Origin: JBOGHU01 sp050742255
Lineage (GTDB): Bacteria; Actinomycetota; Acidimicrobiia; Acidimicrobiales; CADCSY01
DNA: 13,881 nucleotides
Direction: 5' to 3'
Assembly: GCA_050742255.1 (NCBI GenBank)
Contig: JBOGHU010000074.1
Location: 1 to 13,881, forward strand
Under the pieces are notes generated by a model. The model ran no database searches and was not told where the DNA came from. It saw only the letters and a program-made list of their open reading frames with translations. This document shows positions 1 through 9,327 of this stretch, piece after piece (positions within the stretch are counted from its first letter, which is position 1; the number at the start of each line of letters is the position of its first letter). The position numbers and the translations under genes are program-made.

Positions 1-342
1 GTGCTGGCCCGGGCCCTGGTGTGGGCCGCCGGCGCCACCGCAGGTGGAGCCCGGGGGGGCCGGCCCCTCGGGGCCCTCCACTCGGTGACGTGGCTGGCGG
101 CACCCATCGGGGCGGTGGGGGGCGGGCTGGTGGGCCGTGCCGTGGGGGTGGCCGGGGTGCTGGTGGTGGCGGGTGCGGTCTCGCTGGCCACCGCCGCCAT
201 GGCCCTGACCGTGGCCGTGCCGCCCCCGTCGCGACCCAGGGGCAGCCCACACGGGGGCGACCCGCCCGCCACCGCCACCCGGGGCCGGAGAGGGGTGTCA
301 ACCGTCTGGGACCGGAGCCCGAGAGGGGAGTCGAACCCCTGA
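1..342 (+). CDS. MFS-type membrane transporter, C-terminal fragment
   Basis: This open frame enters from the left edge, so its true start is outside the window; the GTG at position 1 need not be a start. The visible 113 residues hold two hydrophobic stretches (about residues 29-45 and 47-70) rich in Gly/Ala/Val. The run GALHSVTWLAAPIGAVGGG resembles the last two helices of major facilitator exporters, where a GALN-type loop precedes a small-residue helix. After residue 72 it becomes a hydrophilic Pro/Arg/Gly tail. The TGA stop (340-342) lies inside the tRNA-Thr-derived repeat, so the last ten residues (DRSPRGESNP) are mostly antisense tRNA sequence. The gene converges with the minus-strand tRNA. 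The substrate cannot be inferred. The family call rests on hydrophobic pattern only; another polytopic membrane protein is possible. Confidence 0.5.
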   Translation: MLARALVWAAGATAGGARGGRPLGALHSVTWLAAPIGAVGGGLVGRAVGVAGVLVVAGAVSLATAAMALTVAVPPPSRPRGSPHGGDPPATATRGRRGVSTVWDRSPRGESNP

Positions 343-350
343 CCTACGCA
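314..350 (-). repeat. Left copy of tRNA-Thr 3' half (attL-like direct repeat)
   Basis: These 37 bp are identical to 3154-3190, the 3' half of the intact tRNA-Thr gene: 3' strand of the anticodon stem, variable loop, T arm, acceptor strand and discriminator. Identity stops at position 313, where the left copy has c and the right copy t, so the left copy reads TCCG instead of TCCA at the 3' end. It also stops at 351, just before the anticodon loop. The left copy lacks the 5' half of a tRNA and cannot be functional. A partial tRNA duplicated as a direct repeat is the usual footprint of integration at a tRNA 3' end. A decayed second tRNA gene is the main alternative. Confidence 0.8.
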
Positions 351-615
351 CCGTGCGTTGGCTGGCTCAAGCCGCTGCCACCTGGGACGGGCGCGCCGAC
401 ACCCCCGTTGGGCCCACCTGGCGGGCGTGGTCGAGCTCCCTAGGGGGAGCCCATGGCAACTGTGCTTCGACCCGCCTCGTCGAGAAGGCCTGGCTTCATG
501 TCGGGTCACGATCCGGCGGGCCGGCCGCGGCGCAGCGAACTCGGCGGCGAGGGCCAGCTGGCGAGGAGGCCCTTGAGGCGGCGGTCACCCGGGGGCCGAC
601 CCGTCAGCGAGCCGC
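351..615. other. Non-coding or decayed stretch next to left repeat
   Basis: No convincing gene lies here. Several open frames cross it on the plus strand, but they run into the antisense of the DUF4234 gene or show compositional shadow sequence rich in Arg, Pro and Gly. It probably represents the left end of the relic island, where integrase or excision functions are often located, but nothing recognisable remains. A 5-bp inverted repeat, acgca (346-350) and tgcgt (354-358), sits at the junction with the left tRNA repeat. Confidence 0.4.
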
Positions 616-1047
616 TCAGCTGGTCCATCCCGTGGGCTGCGGCGCGCCCTTGGCCGCCCAATACTGGTTCAGCACCCGCTGGCATCTGACGTACCAGGGA
701 ATGACGAACAGCAGGATCCAGAAGGCGGTGGCCGGCCCCACCGGGCTCACCTTGCCGTCCCGCTCGTACATCCTCCTGATCTCGATGGGAAGCAGGAAGA
801 GCGTGATGATCCCGGCGATGAGGTAGATCAGGGCCCCCAGCGCCCCGCCGGCGCCCTCACCGGTGTGTTGCTTGATCTCCTCGTGGTTGATGTACGCCCA
901 GTACACACCGTAGATGCCGAACGTCACCAACGCGAGGAGGAGCTGCTTCCCGATCGGGCGCTGCATGCCGATCGACCCGTAGCGGGCAGGAGGTAGATCT
1001 GACGGCGGATGGGCACCCGGTGGAGGTGGAGGTGGAGCGGCGCTCAT
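616..1047 (-). CDS. DUF4234 domain membrane protein
   Basis: The gene encodes 143 residues. A Pro-rich N-terminus (residues 1-20) is followed by a DUF4234-like region. Residues about 33-52 form a first membrane helix ending in the family-typical TFGIYGVYWAYINHEEI. A second helix spans about 69-87 (GALIYLIAGIITLFLLPIE), then a basic loop (RRMYERDGK) and a third helix (about 105-120, AFWILLFVIPWYV). A NQYWA motif near the C-terminus is also typical of the family. DUF4234 proteins are small integral membrane proteins of unknown function. The ATG start fits, though no strong Shine-Dalgarno is seen. The gene stands alone inside the tRNA-flanked island, faces opposite to the broken ABC operon, and has locally lower GC than the flanking chromosome. 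It appears intact. Confidence 0.75.
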   Translation of the reverse strand: MSAAPPPPPPGAHPPSDLPPARYGSIGMQRPIGKQLLLALVTFGIYGVYWAYINHEEIKQHTGEGAGGALGALIYLIAGIITLFLLPIEIRRMYERDGKVSPVGPATAFWILLFVIPWYVRCQRVLNQYWAAKGAPQPTGWTS

Positions 1048-1270
1048 CCGGGAAGCCTAGGTCTTGAGCTGATGCTCCGCTCCTCGGTCTCTGTCTTGCG
1101 TCAGACCGGCTCGTGGTCTCGCTAGGCGGCCGAGCCGGCCCGCTGTGACATCAGCTTCCGCGTCGATGACGAGGACGCCGCCCCAGGCGCAGATGTGGGC
1201 CCGAGCGACGTGCGGGCCTGGGCCGAGTGGGGCCCGCCGAGGACTGGTCGGACTGGGTCGATGATGCCCG

Positions 1271-1456
1271 GTGGTGCCGGTTACGGCGCTGCTCGCGCTG
1301 GCGGGCGGGGGCTACGCGGTGGAGGTCGCTGACCCAGACGGGACCCGCCATCTGGTGCCCGTCGATCTCGGGTTGTTCGACGATGCCGAGGGCTTGGTGC
1401 AGGTGACCGGCTCGGGTCTCGAGGCCGGCCAACGTGTGGTGGTCCCGTCCACGTGA
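1271..1456 (+). pseudogene. Periplasmic adaptor (HlyD/MacA-like) 3' fragment
   Basis: Only about 61 residues of a membrane-fusion/adaptor protein remain. The piece runs from VPVTALLALAGGGYAVEV through GLFDDAEGLVQVTGSGLEAG to QRVVVP, which is the C-terminal barrel-like end of actinobacterial adaptors encoded before MacB-type ABC exporters. An in-frame TGA at 1262-1264 lies just upstream and no homologous N-terminal part is visible, so the gene lost most of its 5' end. The stop overlaps the GTG of the ATPase gene (GTGA at 1453-1456), so it was the first gene of an adaptor-ATPase-permease operon. In such systems the adaptor links the inner-membrane pump to the envelope; this fragment would not function. 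The GTG at 1271 is simply the first available codon, not a demonstrated start. The family assignment is from motif recall. Confidence 0.65.
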
Positions 1457-2225
1457 GCGTCGACGTGAGCCTCGAGCGGGCCGGCGCCGCGTCGGTCGGC
1501 GGTGACGGCGGTGGAGACGAGCGGCCGCTCTTGGAGCTGGTGGGCGTGACCAAGACCTATCCGAGCCAGCCACCGGTGACCGCTCTGCGCGACGCAAACG
1601 TGCGGATCGCCGCAGGCGAGCTCGTCGGCGTCGTCGGACCGTCAGGGTCGGGCAAGACCACCCTGGTGCAGGTGATGGGCACCTTGGACCGCCCGACCGG
1701 CGGGACGGTGCGGATCACGGGGCTGGATGTCGCCGGGCTCTCGGACCGGCACCTGGCCGCGCTGCGGGCCACCCGCATCGGGTTCGTGTTCCAACAGTTC
1801 TTCCTCGCCGAGCACGCCACCGCGCTCGACAACGTGGCCGACGGTCTGCTCTATGGGGGCGTCGGTCCGCGCGAACGCCGCCAGCAGGCATTCGACGCGC
1901 TCCGTCAGGTCGGCCTCGCCGACCGGGCCGGGTCCCGACCGAACCACTGTCCGGCGGGCAACGCCAGCGGGTGGCGATCGCCCGGGCCCTGGTGGGCCGC
2001 CCCGCGATCGTGCTGGCCGACGAACCTACCGGCAACCTCGACAGCGCCACCGGCGCGTCCATCCTCGGCCTCATCCACGAACTGCACGAACAAGGGGCCG
2101 CCATCGTCGTGATCACCCATGACCACCAGATCGCCGCCCAGTTGCCCCGGTGCGTCGAGCTGCTCGACGGGCGCATCGTCGCCGACACCCGGAGCGCCGA
2201 CCTCGCGTTCGAGCCCCGGCCGTGA
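1453..2225 (+). pseudogene. MacB/LolD-type ABC ATPase, frameshifted
   Basis: The frame from GTG 1453 gives a normal ATPase N-terminal half: Walker A GPSGSGKTT at residues 62-70 and Q-loop FVFQQFFLAEH around residues 111-121. At 1947/1948 the reading frame breaks: one C appears to be missing from what should be CAC-CTG-TCC, so the original frame continues as nonsense to 2112. Reading frame 3 from about 1948 recovers (L)SGGQRQRVAIARAL, Walker B IVLADEPTGNLD, and the H-loop ITHDH, ending at TGA 2225. The repaired protein would be about 258 residues, normal for the family. The break falls in the ABC signature motif, so each separate product is inactive. The downstream permease GTG overlaps this stop (GTGA at 2222-2225). 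A sequencing error is possible, but damaged neighbours on both sides favour a real pseudogene. Confidence 0.85.
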
Positions 2226-3146
2226 CCGCGTTCACCGCCCTCATCCCCCGGCGGCTTCGAGCCCGTGACCTGGCCCGAGTGAGCAGCATCGGGATCCGCA
2301 CCCGCAAGCTCCGCGCCGGGCTGTCCGCCCTGGGCATCGCCATCGGCGTCGCCGCCATCGTGGCCGTGCTCGGCCTGTCCTCCTCATCTCAGGCCGGGCT
2401 GCTGGCCGAGATCGACCGGCTCGGCACCAACCTGCTCACCGTCACCAGCGGTCAGAACCTGGCCGGTGAAACCGTGCCGCTACCGGCCGACGCGCCTGCC
2501 ATGATCGGCCGCATCGGGCCCGTGACCGACGCGGAAGCCACCGCCAACGTCGACGCCGCCGTCTACCGCAGCCCCCACATCCCGACCGTCAACACCAACA
2601 GCCTGTCGGTGCGGGCCGCCACCACCGGACTGCTCCCCGCCGTCGGCACCACCGTCGCCCAGGGCCGCTACCTCAACGACGCCACCGCCACCCAACCCGT
2701 CGTCGTGCTCGGCGCCACCGCAGCCCGCCGCCTCGGCATAGACCGCATCCACCCCGGCGCACGCATCTGGATCGACAACCAGTGGTTCTACGTGACCGGC
2801 ATCCTCGAACCAGCCCCCCTCGCCGCCGAGATCGACACTGCCGTGCTCGTCGGGTTCCCCGCCGCCCAGACCTACCTCGACGCCAACGACCACCCCACCA
2901 CCGTCTACGTGCGCTCCCACACCGACCGAGTCGAAGCCGTCCACGCCGTCCTCGCCCCCACCGCCAACCCGAAGGCCCCCAGCGAAGTCAGCGTCAGCCG
3001 GCCCTCTAACACCCTCGTCGCCCGAGCCAAAGCCCAAAGCGCCCTCAACGCGCTGTTCCTCGGCCTCGGCGCCATCTCCCCTGCTCGTCGGCACTGTCGG
3101 CGTCGCCAGCACCTTTCGCAGCACCGTCTTGATGCGCACGCCGTAG
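2222..3146 (+). pseudogene. MacB/FtsX-like ABC permease, frameshifted and 3'-truncated
   Basis: The gene starts at GTG 2222, overlapping the ATPase stop. About residues 25-55 contain the N-terminal helix of a MacB-type permease (SIGIRTRKLRAGLSALGIAI, then GVAAIVAVLGLSSSSQ), followed by a long extracytoplasmic domain with TNLLTV, VVVLGATAARRLGI and WFYVTGILEP motifs. At the second helix (LNALFLGLGAI) a run of four C (3078-3081) shifts the frame. Frame 3 then resumes LLVGTVGVASTF, but ends at TAG 3144-3146. The last two helices and the cytoplasmic loop typical of about 400-residue permeases are missing, because the sequence meets the tRNA-Thr 3' end at 3153. Left in the original frame, translation would read into antisense tRNA. 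The gene is non-functional by these two lesions. With the adaptor and ATPase remnants it once encoded an exporter of unknown substrate. Confidence 0.8.
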
Positions 3147-3152
3147 ACCTCG

Positions 3153-3228
3153 TGGAGCCCGAGAGGGGAGTCGAACCCCTGACCTACGCATTACGAGTGC
3201 GTCGCTCTGCCGGCTGAGCTACTCGGGC
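3153..3228 (-). tRNA. tRNA-Thr (anticodon CGU)
   Basis: The minus strand folds into a complete cloverleaf of 76 nt including an encoded CCA. The acceptor stem GCCCGAG pairs with CTCGGGC (7 of 7). The D stem GCTC pairs with GAGC. The anticodon stem ACGCA pairs with TGCGT around loop CTCGTAA, giving anticodon CGT, which reads ACG (Thr). The T arm AGGGG-TTCGACT-CCCCT is canonical, and the discriminator is T (U73). The gene lies 65 bp downstream of holB on the same strand. It is the target of the putative integration: its 3' half is duplicated at 314-350, and the last base of its CCA (A, from t at 3153) lies just outside the shared repeat, so it would have been supplied by the incoming DNA. Confidence 0.95.
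3154..3190 (-). repeat. Right copy of tRNA-Thr 3' half (attR-like)
   Basis: These 37 bp lie within the intact tRNA-Thr gene and match 314-350 perfectly. Together the two copies bracket the decayed exporter operon and the DUF4234 gene. The match covers from the middle base of the encoded CCA to the 3' strand of the anticodon stem. Confidence 0.8.
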
Positions 3229-3293
3229 CGGACACCACCACCGTGCCCGGTGGCCGACGCCCCGACGCTACCAGCCCCCCTCGCCGCCGCTTC

Positions 3294-4358
3294 TCAGGGT
3301 GACAGCCGCAACAGCAGGGCCTGGAGAAGGAGCTCCTCGTTGGGGTTCCTCACCAGGGCCTCGGCGGCGGCGTGCACGGCGCCGATACGGTCGACCACAC
3401 CCGCCACCTCCCTGCCGGGCGCGGCCGCGACCATCTCGTCCCGGTAGCGGACCGCCAGGGTGGCCAGCCCGAACCGGAGCTCGTCGGTCCGGTGGCGGCG
3501 CAGGGCCTGGCGGTGGGCGGCCTCCAGCCGCTTGCGCCCCGAGCCCCGCTCCCCGGTCTCGGACACCCGGGCCTCCAGCTGAGCGAGCTCGTCGCCGTGG
3601 CGGGAGCGCAGCGGCGCGGTCGCCTCCTCGATGCGCCCCAGCAGCCCCGCCGCCACCACCGCCACCGCCGCCCCGGTGCCGTCCAGGCGGTCGGGGGCGT
3701 CCCGCCACGCCCGGTGCCGTGACGCCAGGTCCTCGTCGGTGGCCAGGACCCGGGCCCGGTCCAGGTCCCCCAGGGCCGCCCGGGCCACCCCCGACGCCCG
3801 GTCCGGTTCCATGCCCTCGCCCACCAGGACCTCGGCCACGGTCGACGGGGCCAGCGGGGGCACCTCGATGCGGACGCAGCGGGAGGCGATGGTCACCAGC
3901 TCCGGCGGCACGGCGTCGGCCAGGATCACGAAGACGGTGCTGGCCGGGGGCTCCTCGACGGTCTTGAGCAGGGCCGGACCCACGTCCCGCACCCGGTGGA
4001 ACTCGGTGAGGACCAGGACCTTGCGCCGCCCCTCGACCGGGCTGCGCAGCGCCAGCCGGGCTATCTCCTCGGCGTCCCGCACCCGCAGGTAGGCCCCGTC
4101 GGGGACGAAGGTGCGGGCATCGGGATGCTCCCCGGCGAGCACCAGACGACAGTCCCGGCAGCTCCCACAGCCCCCCCGGGGGCACAGCAGGGCGGCGGCG
4201 AAGGCCACGGCCCCGGCCCGGGCGCCGGCGCCGGGGGGGCCCACCAGCAGGTAGGCGTGGACCGGGGCGGCAACGGCGGCCCGGAGCCGGTCCACCACCC
4301 CCGGCGGCGCCACCACACCCCCGAAGACGCCGTCGTCGACACGGGCCCGGCCGCTCAC
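3294..4358 (-). CDS. holB: DNA polymerase III subunit delta'
   Basis: The protein has 354 residues and is the delta' subunit of the replicative clamp loader, which helps place the beta clamp on DNA. Residues 40-47 (GPPGAGAR) sit where Walker A belongs but have Arg instead of the catalytic Lys, as expected for a delta' that does not itself hydrolyse ATP. Four cysteines at about 59, 64, 67 and 70 (CPRGGCGSCRDC) form the zinc module. LLKTVEEPP (130-138) and the SRC motif (159-161, ASRCVRI), which supplies the arginine finger, are clear. The C-terminal half is helical and variable. The GTG start at 4358 overlaps the tmk stop (GTGA), so translation is probably coupled to tmk and the upstream MFS gene. 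The frame stays open far upstream, but that part is antisense-like sequence over tmk. Confidence 0.92.
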   Translation of the reverse strand: MSGRARVDDGVFGGVVAPPGVVDRLRAAVAAPVHAYLLVGPPGAGARAGAVAFAAALLCPRGGCGSCRDCRLVLAGEHPDARTFVPDGAYLRVRDAEEIARLALRSPVEGRRKVLVLTEFHRVRDVGPALLKTVEEPPASTVFVILADAVPPELVTIASRCVRIEVPPLAPSTVAEVLVGEGMEPDRASGVARAALGDLDRARVLATDEDLASRHRAWRDAPDRLDGTGAAVAVVAAGLLGRIEEATAPLRSRHGDELAQLEARVSETGERGSGRKRLEAAHRQALRRHRTDELRFGLATLAVRYRDEMVAAAPGREVAGVVDRIGAVHAAAEALVRNPNEELLLQALLLRLSP

Positions 4359-4978
4359 GGCTTGGCGGGGAGGAGGCGGGGCGCCACCGCCGCCCACACC
4401 CGCTGCGCCACGTCGTCGATGGGGCCGGTGCCGTCGACCACGGTCCAGCGGGAGGGGTCCTCGGCGGCCAGGGCGAGGAAGCCCTCGACCACCCGGCGGT
4501 GGAACCCGGCACCGGCAGCCTCCAGGCGGTCGGGCGGGCGGTCCTTCCGGGCGGCGGCCACCTCGGCGGGGACGTCCAGCACCACGACCACGTCGGGAGC
4601 GATCCCCGCGGTGGCGAAGGCCGACACGGCCCGCAGCTCGCCGAGCGGCAGGCGCCGGCCGAAGCCCTGGTAAGCGAGGAAGGACCCGACGAAGCGGTCG
4701 GTGACCACGTCGCCACCGGCGGCCAGGGCCGGCCCCACCACCTCGGCCACGTGCTGGGCGCGGGCCGCCGCCAGGAGCAGGGCCTCGGCCCGATCGCCGA
4801 GACCGGCGGTGCCGACGTCGAGCAGGAGGGCGCGGATGCGCTCCCCGACCCCGGTGCCGCCGGGCTCGCGGGTCAGGGTGGCGCCGAGACGCTCGGCCAG
4901 GCGGGCGGCCTGGGTGGACTTGCCGCAGGCCTCGCCGCCCTCCAGCGCGACCAGGCGTCCCCGCCGGAAGGCGGTCAC
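4355..4978 (-). CDS. tmk: Thymidylate kinase (dTMP kinase)
   Basis: The 207-residue protein phosphorylates dTMP to dTDP with ATP, an essential cytoplasmic step toward dTTP. Walker A is GGEACGKST (14-22). REPGGTGVGERIR (38-49) forms the dTMP-binding region, and TDRFVGSFLAYQG (93-105) contains the DR(F/Y) motif with the catalytic Asp/Arg pair. A short LID follows around residues 144-159 (RKDRPPDRLEAAGAGF). Length is normal for a stand-alone enzyme. I chose GTG at 4978 because it overlaps the MFS stop as GTGA and gives the expected N-terminus MTAFRRGRLVALEGG; the longer open frame from 5071 has no family-like sequence. The order MFS-tmk-holB with overlaps on both sides marks one operon. In some other actinobacteria, to my memory, the MFS and Tmk domains are fused in one protein; here they are separate. 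Confidence 0.95.
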   Translation of the reverse strand: MTAFRRGRLVALEGGEACGKSTQAARLAERLGATLTREPGGTGVGERIRALLLDVGTAGLGDRAEALLLAAARAQHVAEVVGPALAAGGDVVTDRFVGSFLAYQGFGRRLPLGELRAVSAFATAGIAPDVVVVLDVPAEVAAARKDRPPDRLEAAGAGFHRRVVEGFLALAAEDPSRWTVVDGTGPIDDVAQRVWAAVAPRLLPAKP

Positions 4979-6393
4979 CCCGGCTGGGCCACCGGCCGCC
5001 GGTCCCGCGCCAGCCGCAGGGACAGCACGGCGAGCGCACCGGCGGCCAGGATGATGAGCGCCGCCGACCACAGGGCCAGGCGCACCCCGGGCAGGAACAC
5101 CGTGGCCCCGTCCAGCCCCAGCTCCCGGCCGACCAGCCCCGCCGACAGGGCGTCGAGACGGTCGGCCAGCAGGGGCCCGACGGCGAACGCCAGGAGCAGG
5201 CAGAAGCGCACCAGCGTGTAGAGGCTGGAGAAGATCCGGCCCCGGAGCTCGTCGGCCACCCGCTCGTGCAGGATGGTGAAGCCCAACACGTACACCCCCC
5301 CGGCGCAGACGCCCAGCACGAAGACGGAGGCCAGGGCCGGGGTCAAGCTGGAGGTGGCCGCGCCCAGGCCCAGGGCGATGCCGGCGCCGATCACGGCGCC
5401 GCAGAACACCCCCTCCTTGGGCAGGCGCCGCTGCAGGCCCGAGAGCGCCACCACCCCGGCGGCCATGCCCGTGCCCATGGCGGTGAGGAGCAGGCCGAAG
5501 CCGGCCGAGCCTCCCCCCAGCACCTGGCGGGAGAAGACGTCACCCAGGGGCACCAGCATGCCCCCGCCCACCAGCCCCGTCCCCACCGCCACCAGCACCG
5601 CCCGCACCACCGGGTTGCTGAACATGAAGTGCCATCCCTCCCCCAGCTCCCGAAAGGTGCGACCGAAGTTGGCCCTGACGCTGCCCTGTCCCTCGGAGGA
5701 GGGACGGGCCTGGCGGAGCGTGACGGTGGAGATCATGACCGCCGAGAGCAGGAAGGTGAGCACGTCGACGTAGATCGCCACCGACTCCTGGTTGATCCGC
5801 AACGCCGAGAGGGCATCGAAGGACGCCAGTCCCTCGGCCGCCTTGGCCAGCACCGCGAACACCAGCGAGGCGACGGGGAAGGTCCCGTAGGCCGCCACCA
5901 TGGAGAGCGAGTTGGCGGTGGTCAGGTGGGAGGCCGGGACCAGGTTGGGCACCGACGCCTCCTTGGCCGGCGACCACAGCAGGGTCGCCACCTCCAGCAG
6001 CAGCGACACCACCACCAGGCCCAGCACCGTCTCGAGGAACGGCACGCTGGCCAGGACCAGTCCCCGCAGGACGTCGCAGGCGACCATCACCCGCTTTCGG
6101 TCCCACCGGTCGACCAGCACCCCCGCCACCGGCGCCAGGAAGAAGCCCGGTACCAGCCGGGCGCTCATGACCACCGAGATGGCCGCCGCCGGGGAGTCGC
6201 CGCCGATCCTGGTCGCCACCGCCACGATGGCCACGAAGCCCAGCCAGTCGCCCAGGGCCGAGACCACCTGGGCCAGCCACAGCCGGAAGAAGTCGTCGGA
6301 GCCGAACAGGCGAGCCACCGTCGGCCGCCCCTGCTGCTCGCTGCCCCGTGCGGCCCGGGGCAGGGGGCGGGTCGGTGTCTCCGCGCCGTCCAT
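4975..6393 (-). CDS. MFS transporter coupled to tmk
   Basis: With the ATG at 6393 the protein has 472 residues and roughly 11-12 hydrophobic segments. The first helix region contains FRLWLAQVVSALGDWLGF, an N-terminal signature of the MFS_3/enterobactin-exporter-like branch, and the loop between helices 2 and 3 has GVLVDRWDRKRVM, the conserved GxxxDRxxRR-type motif A. A second motif-like region, ERVADELRGRIFSS, lies in the second half and matches the family's LRGR(V/I) loop. The longer frame could start at GTG 6462, but ATG 6393 has a purine-rich Shine-Dalgarno (GGAG, 6399-6402) five bases upstream, so I prefer it. The stop overlaps tmk. The substrate is unknown; linkage to tmk hints at a role connected to nucleotides or replication, but this is inference. 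Confidence 0.88.
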   Translation of the reverse strand: MDGAETPTRPLPRAARGSEQQGRPTVARLFGSDDFFRLWLAQVVSALGDWLGFVAIVAVATRIGGDSPAAAISVVMSARLVPGFFLAPVAGVLVDRWDRKRVMVACDVLRGLVLASVPFLETVLGLVVVSLLLEVATLLWSPAKEASVPNLVPASHLTTANSLSMVAAYGTFPVASLVFAVLAKAAEGLASFDALSALRINQESVAIYVDVLTFLLSAVMISTVTLRQARPSSEGQGSVRANFGRTFRELGEGWHFMFSNPVVRAVLVAVGTGLVGGGMLVPLGDVFSRQVLGGGSAGFGLLLTAMGTGMAAGVVALSGLQRRLPKEGVFCGAVIGAGIALGLGAATSSLTPALASVFVLGVCAGGVYVLGFTILHERVADELRGRIFSSLYTLVRFCLLLAFAVGPLLADRLDALSAGLVGRELGLDGATVFLPGVRLALWSAALIILAAGALAVLSLRLARDRRPVAQPG

Positions 6394-6468
6394 CCCCTCT
6401 CCCCCGGCACCTGCGGGGGGGCGGTCCGTGGTCGACTCCGCCTGGTGTCGGGGCCGGACCACGCGACC

Positions 6469-6474
6469 AGACTA
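6469..6474 (-). promoter_or_regulatory. Possible -10 element for MFS-tmk-holB
   Basis: In the topA/MFS gap the minus strand reads TTTAGTCTGG, with TAGTCT fitting an actinobacterial -10 box. A start of transcription near 6462 would leave a leader of about 70 nt before the preferred ATG at 6393. No clear -35 hexamer was found at 16-18 bp, so this is a weak call. Confidence 0.25.
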
Positions 6475-6506
6475 AAGCCTGAAGGGCAGCGGGGACGGCA
6501 GCGCCG

Positions 6507-9260
<2,754 letters not shown>

Positions 9261-9289
9261 GCCACCAGGGAACGTGCCGACCGCCGCGA

Positions 9290-9295
9290 TGTCAA
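9290..9295 (-). promoter_or_regulatory. Possible -35 (TTGACA) before topA
   Basis: In the 67-bp gap between the 171-aa gene and topA the minus strand contains an exact TTGACA. At 16-17 bp downstream there is only GTTCCC/TTCCCT, a poor -10, and transcription would begin at or within a few bases of the GTG, implying a leaderless or nearly leaderless message. The poor Shine-Dalgarno of topA fits this idea, but the missing -10 makes the call weak. Confidence 0.25.
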
Positions 9296-9327
9296 ACCCC
9301 GCCAGGGCAGGGCCCCGACGGTCGGCG

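Larger units (their letters stand above)
314..3190. mobile_element. Relic integrated island at tRNA-Thr
   Basis: The segment is bounded by a perfect 37-bp direct repeat of the tRNA-Thr 3' half. Its content differs from the flanks: a DUF4234 gene and three damaged pieces of a macrolide-exporter-like operon truncated at both ends, against intact housekeeping genes to the right. Base composition also looks different: line 661-720 has 33 G+C of 60, whereas line 3601-3660 in holB has 49 of 60 (two hand-counted lines only). No integrase, excisionase, relaxase or transposase was found, so the island must have lost its own mobility genes, been moved in trans, or formed by unequal recombination. The boundaries are the repeats; the mobile origin is inference. 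Confidence 0.6.

Noticed and set aside
353..826. 157-codon plus-strand frame next to the left repeat
   Set aside because: Its second half is antisense to the DUF4234 gene, and the first half has no recognisable motif or ribosome-binding site.
1126..1270. Open plus-strand frame containing DVRAWAEWGP
   Set aside because: Faintly reminds of an Lsr2-like C-terminal piece, but it is too short and lacks the rest of the motif; no gene supported in 1048-1270.
2810..3289. 19-bp match between 2810-2828 and 3271-3289
   Set aside because: A C-rich low-complexity string, one copy in the permease coding sequence; likely chance in this composition, and it does not bound any unit.
4217..4240. Loss of the Walker A lysine in HolB as a defect
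   Set aside because: Delta' subunits often lack ATPase activity and this residue; the rest of the protein is intact, so it is not a sign of decay.
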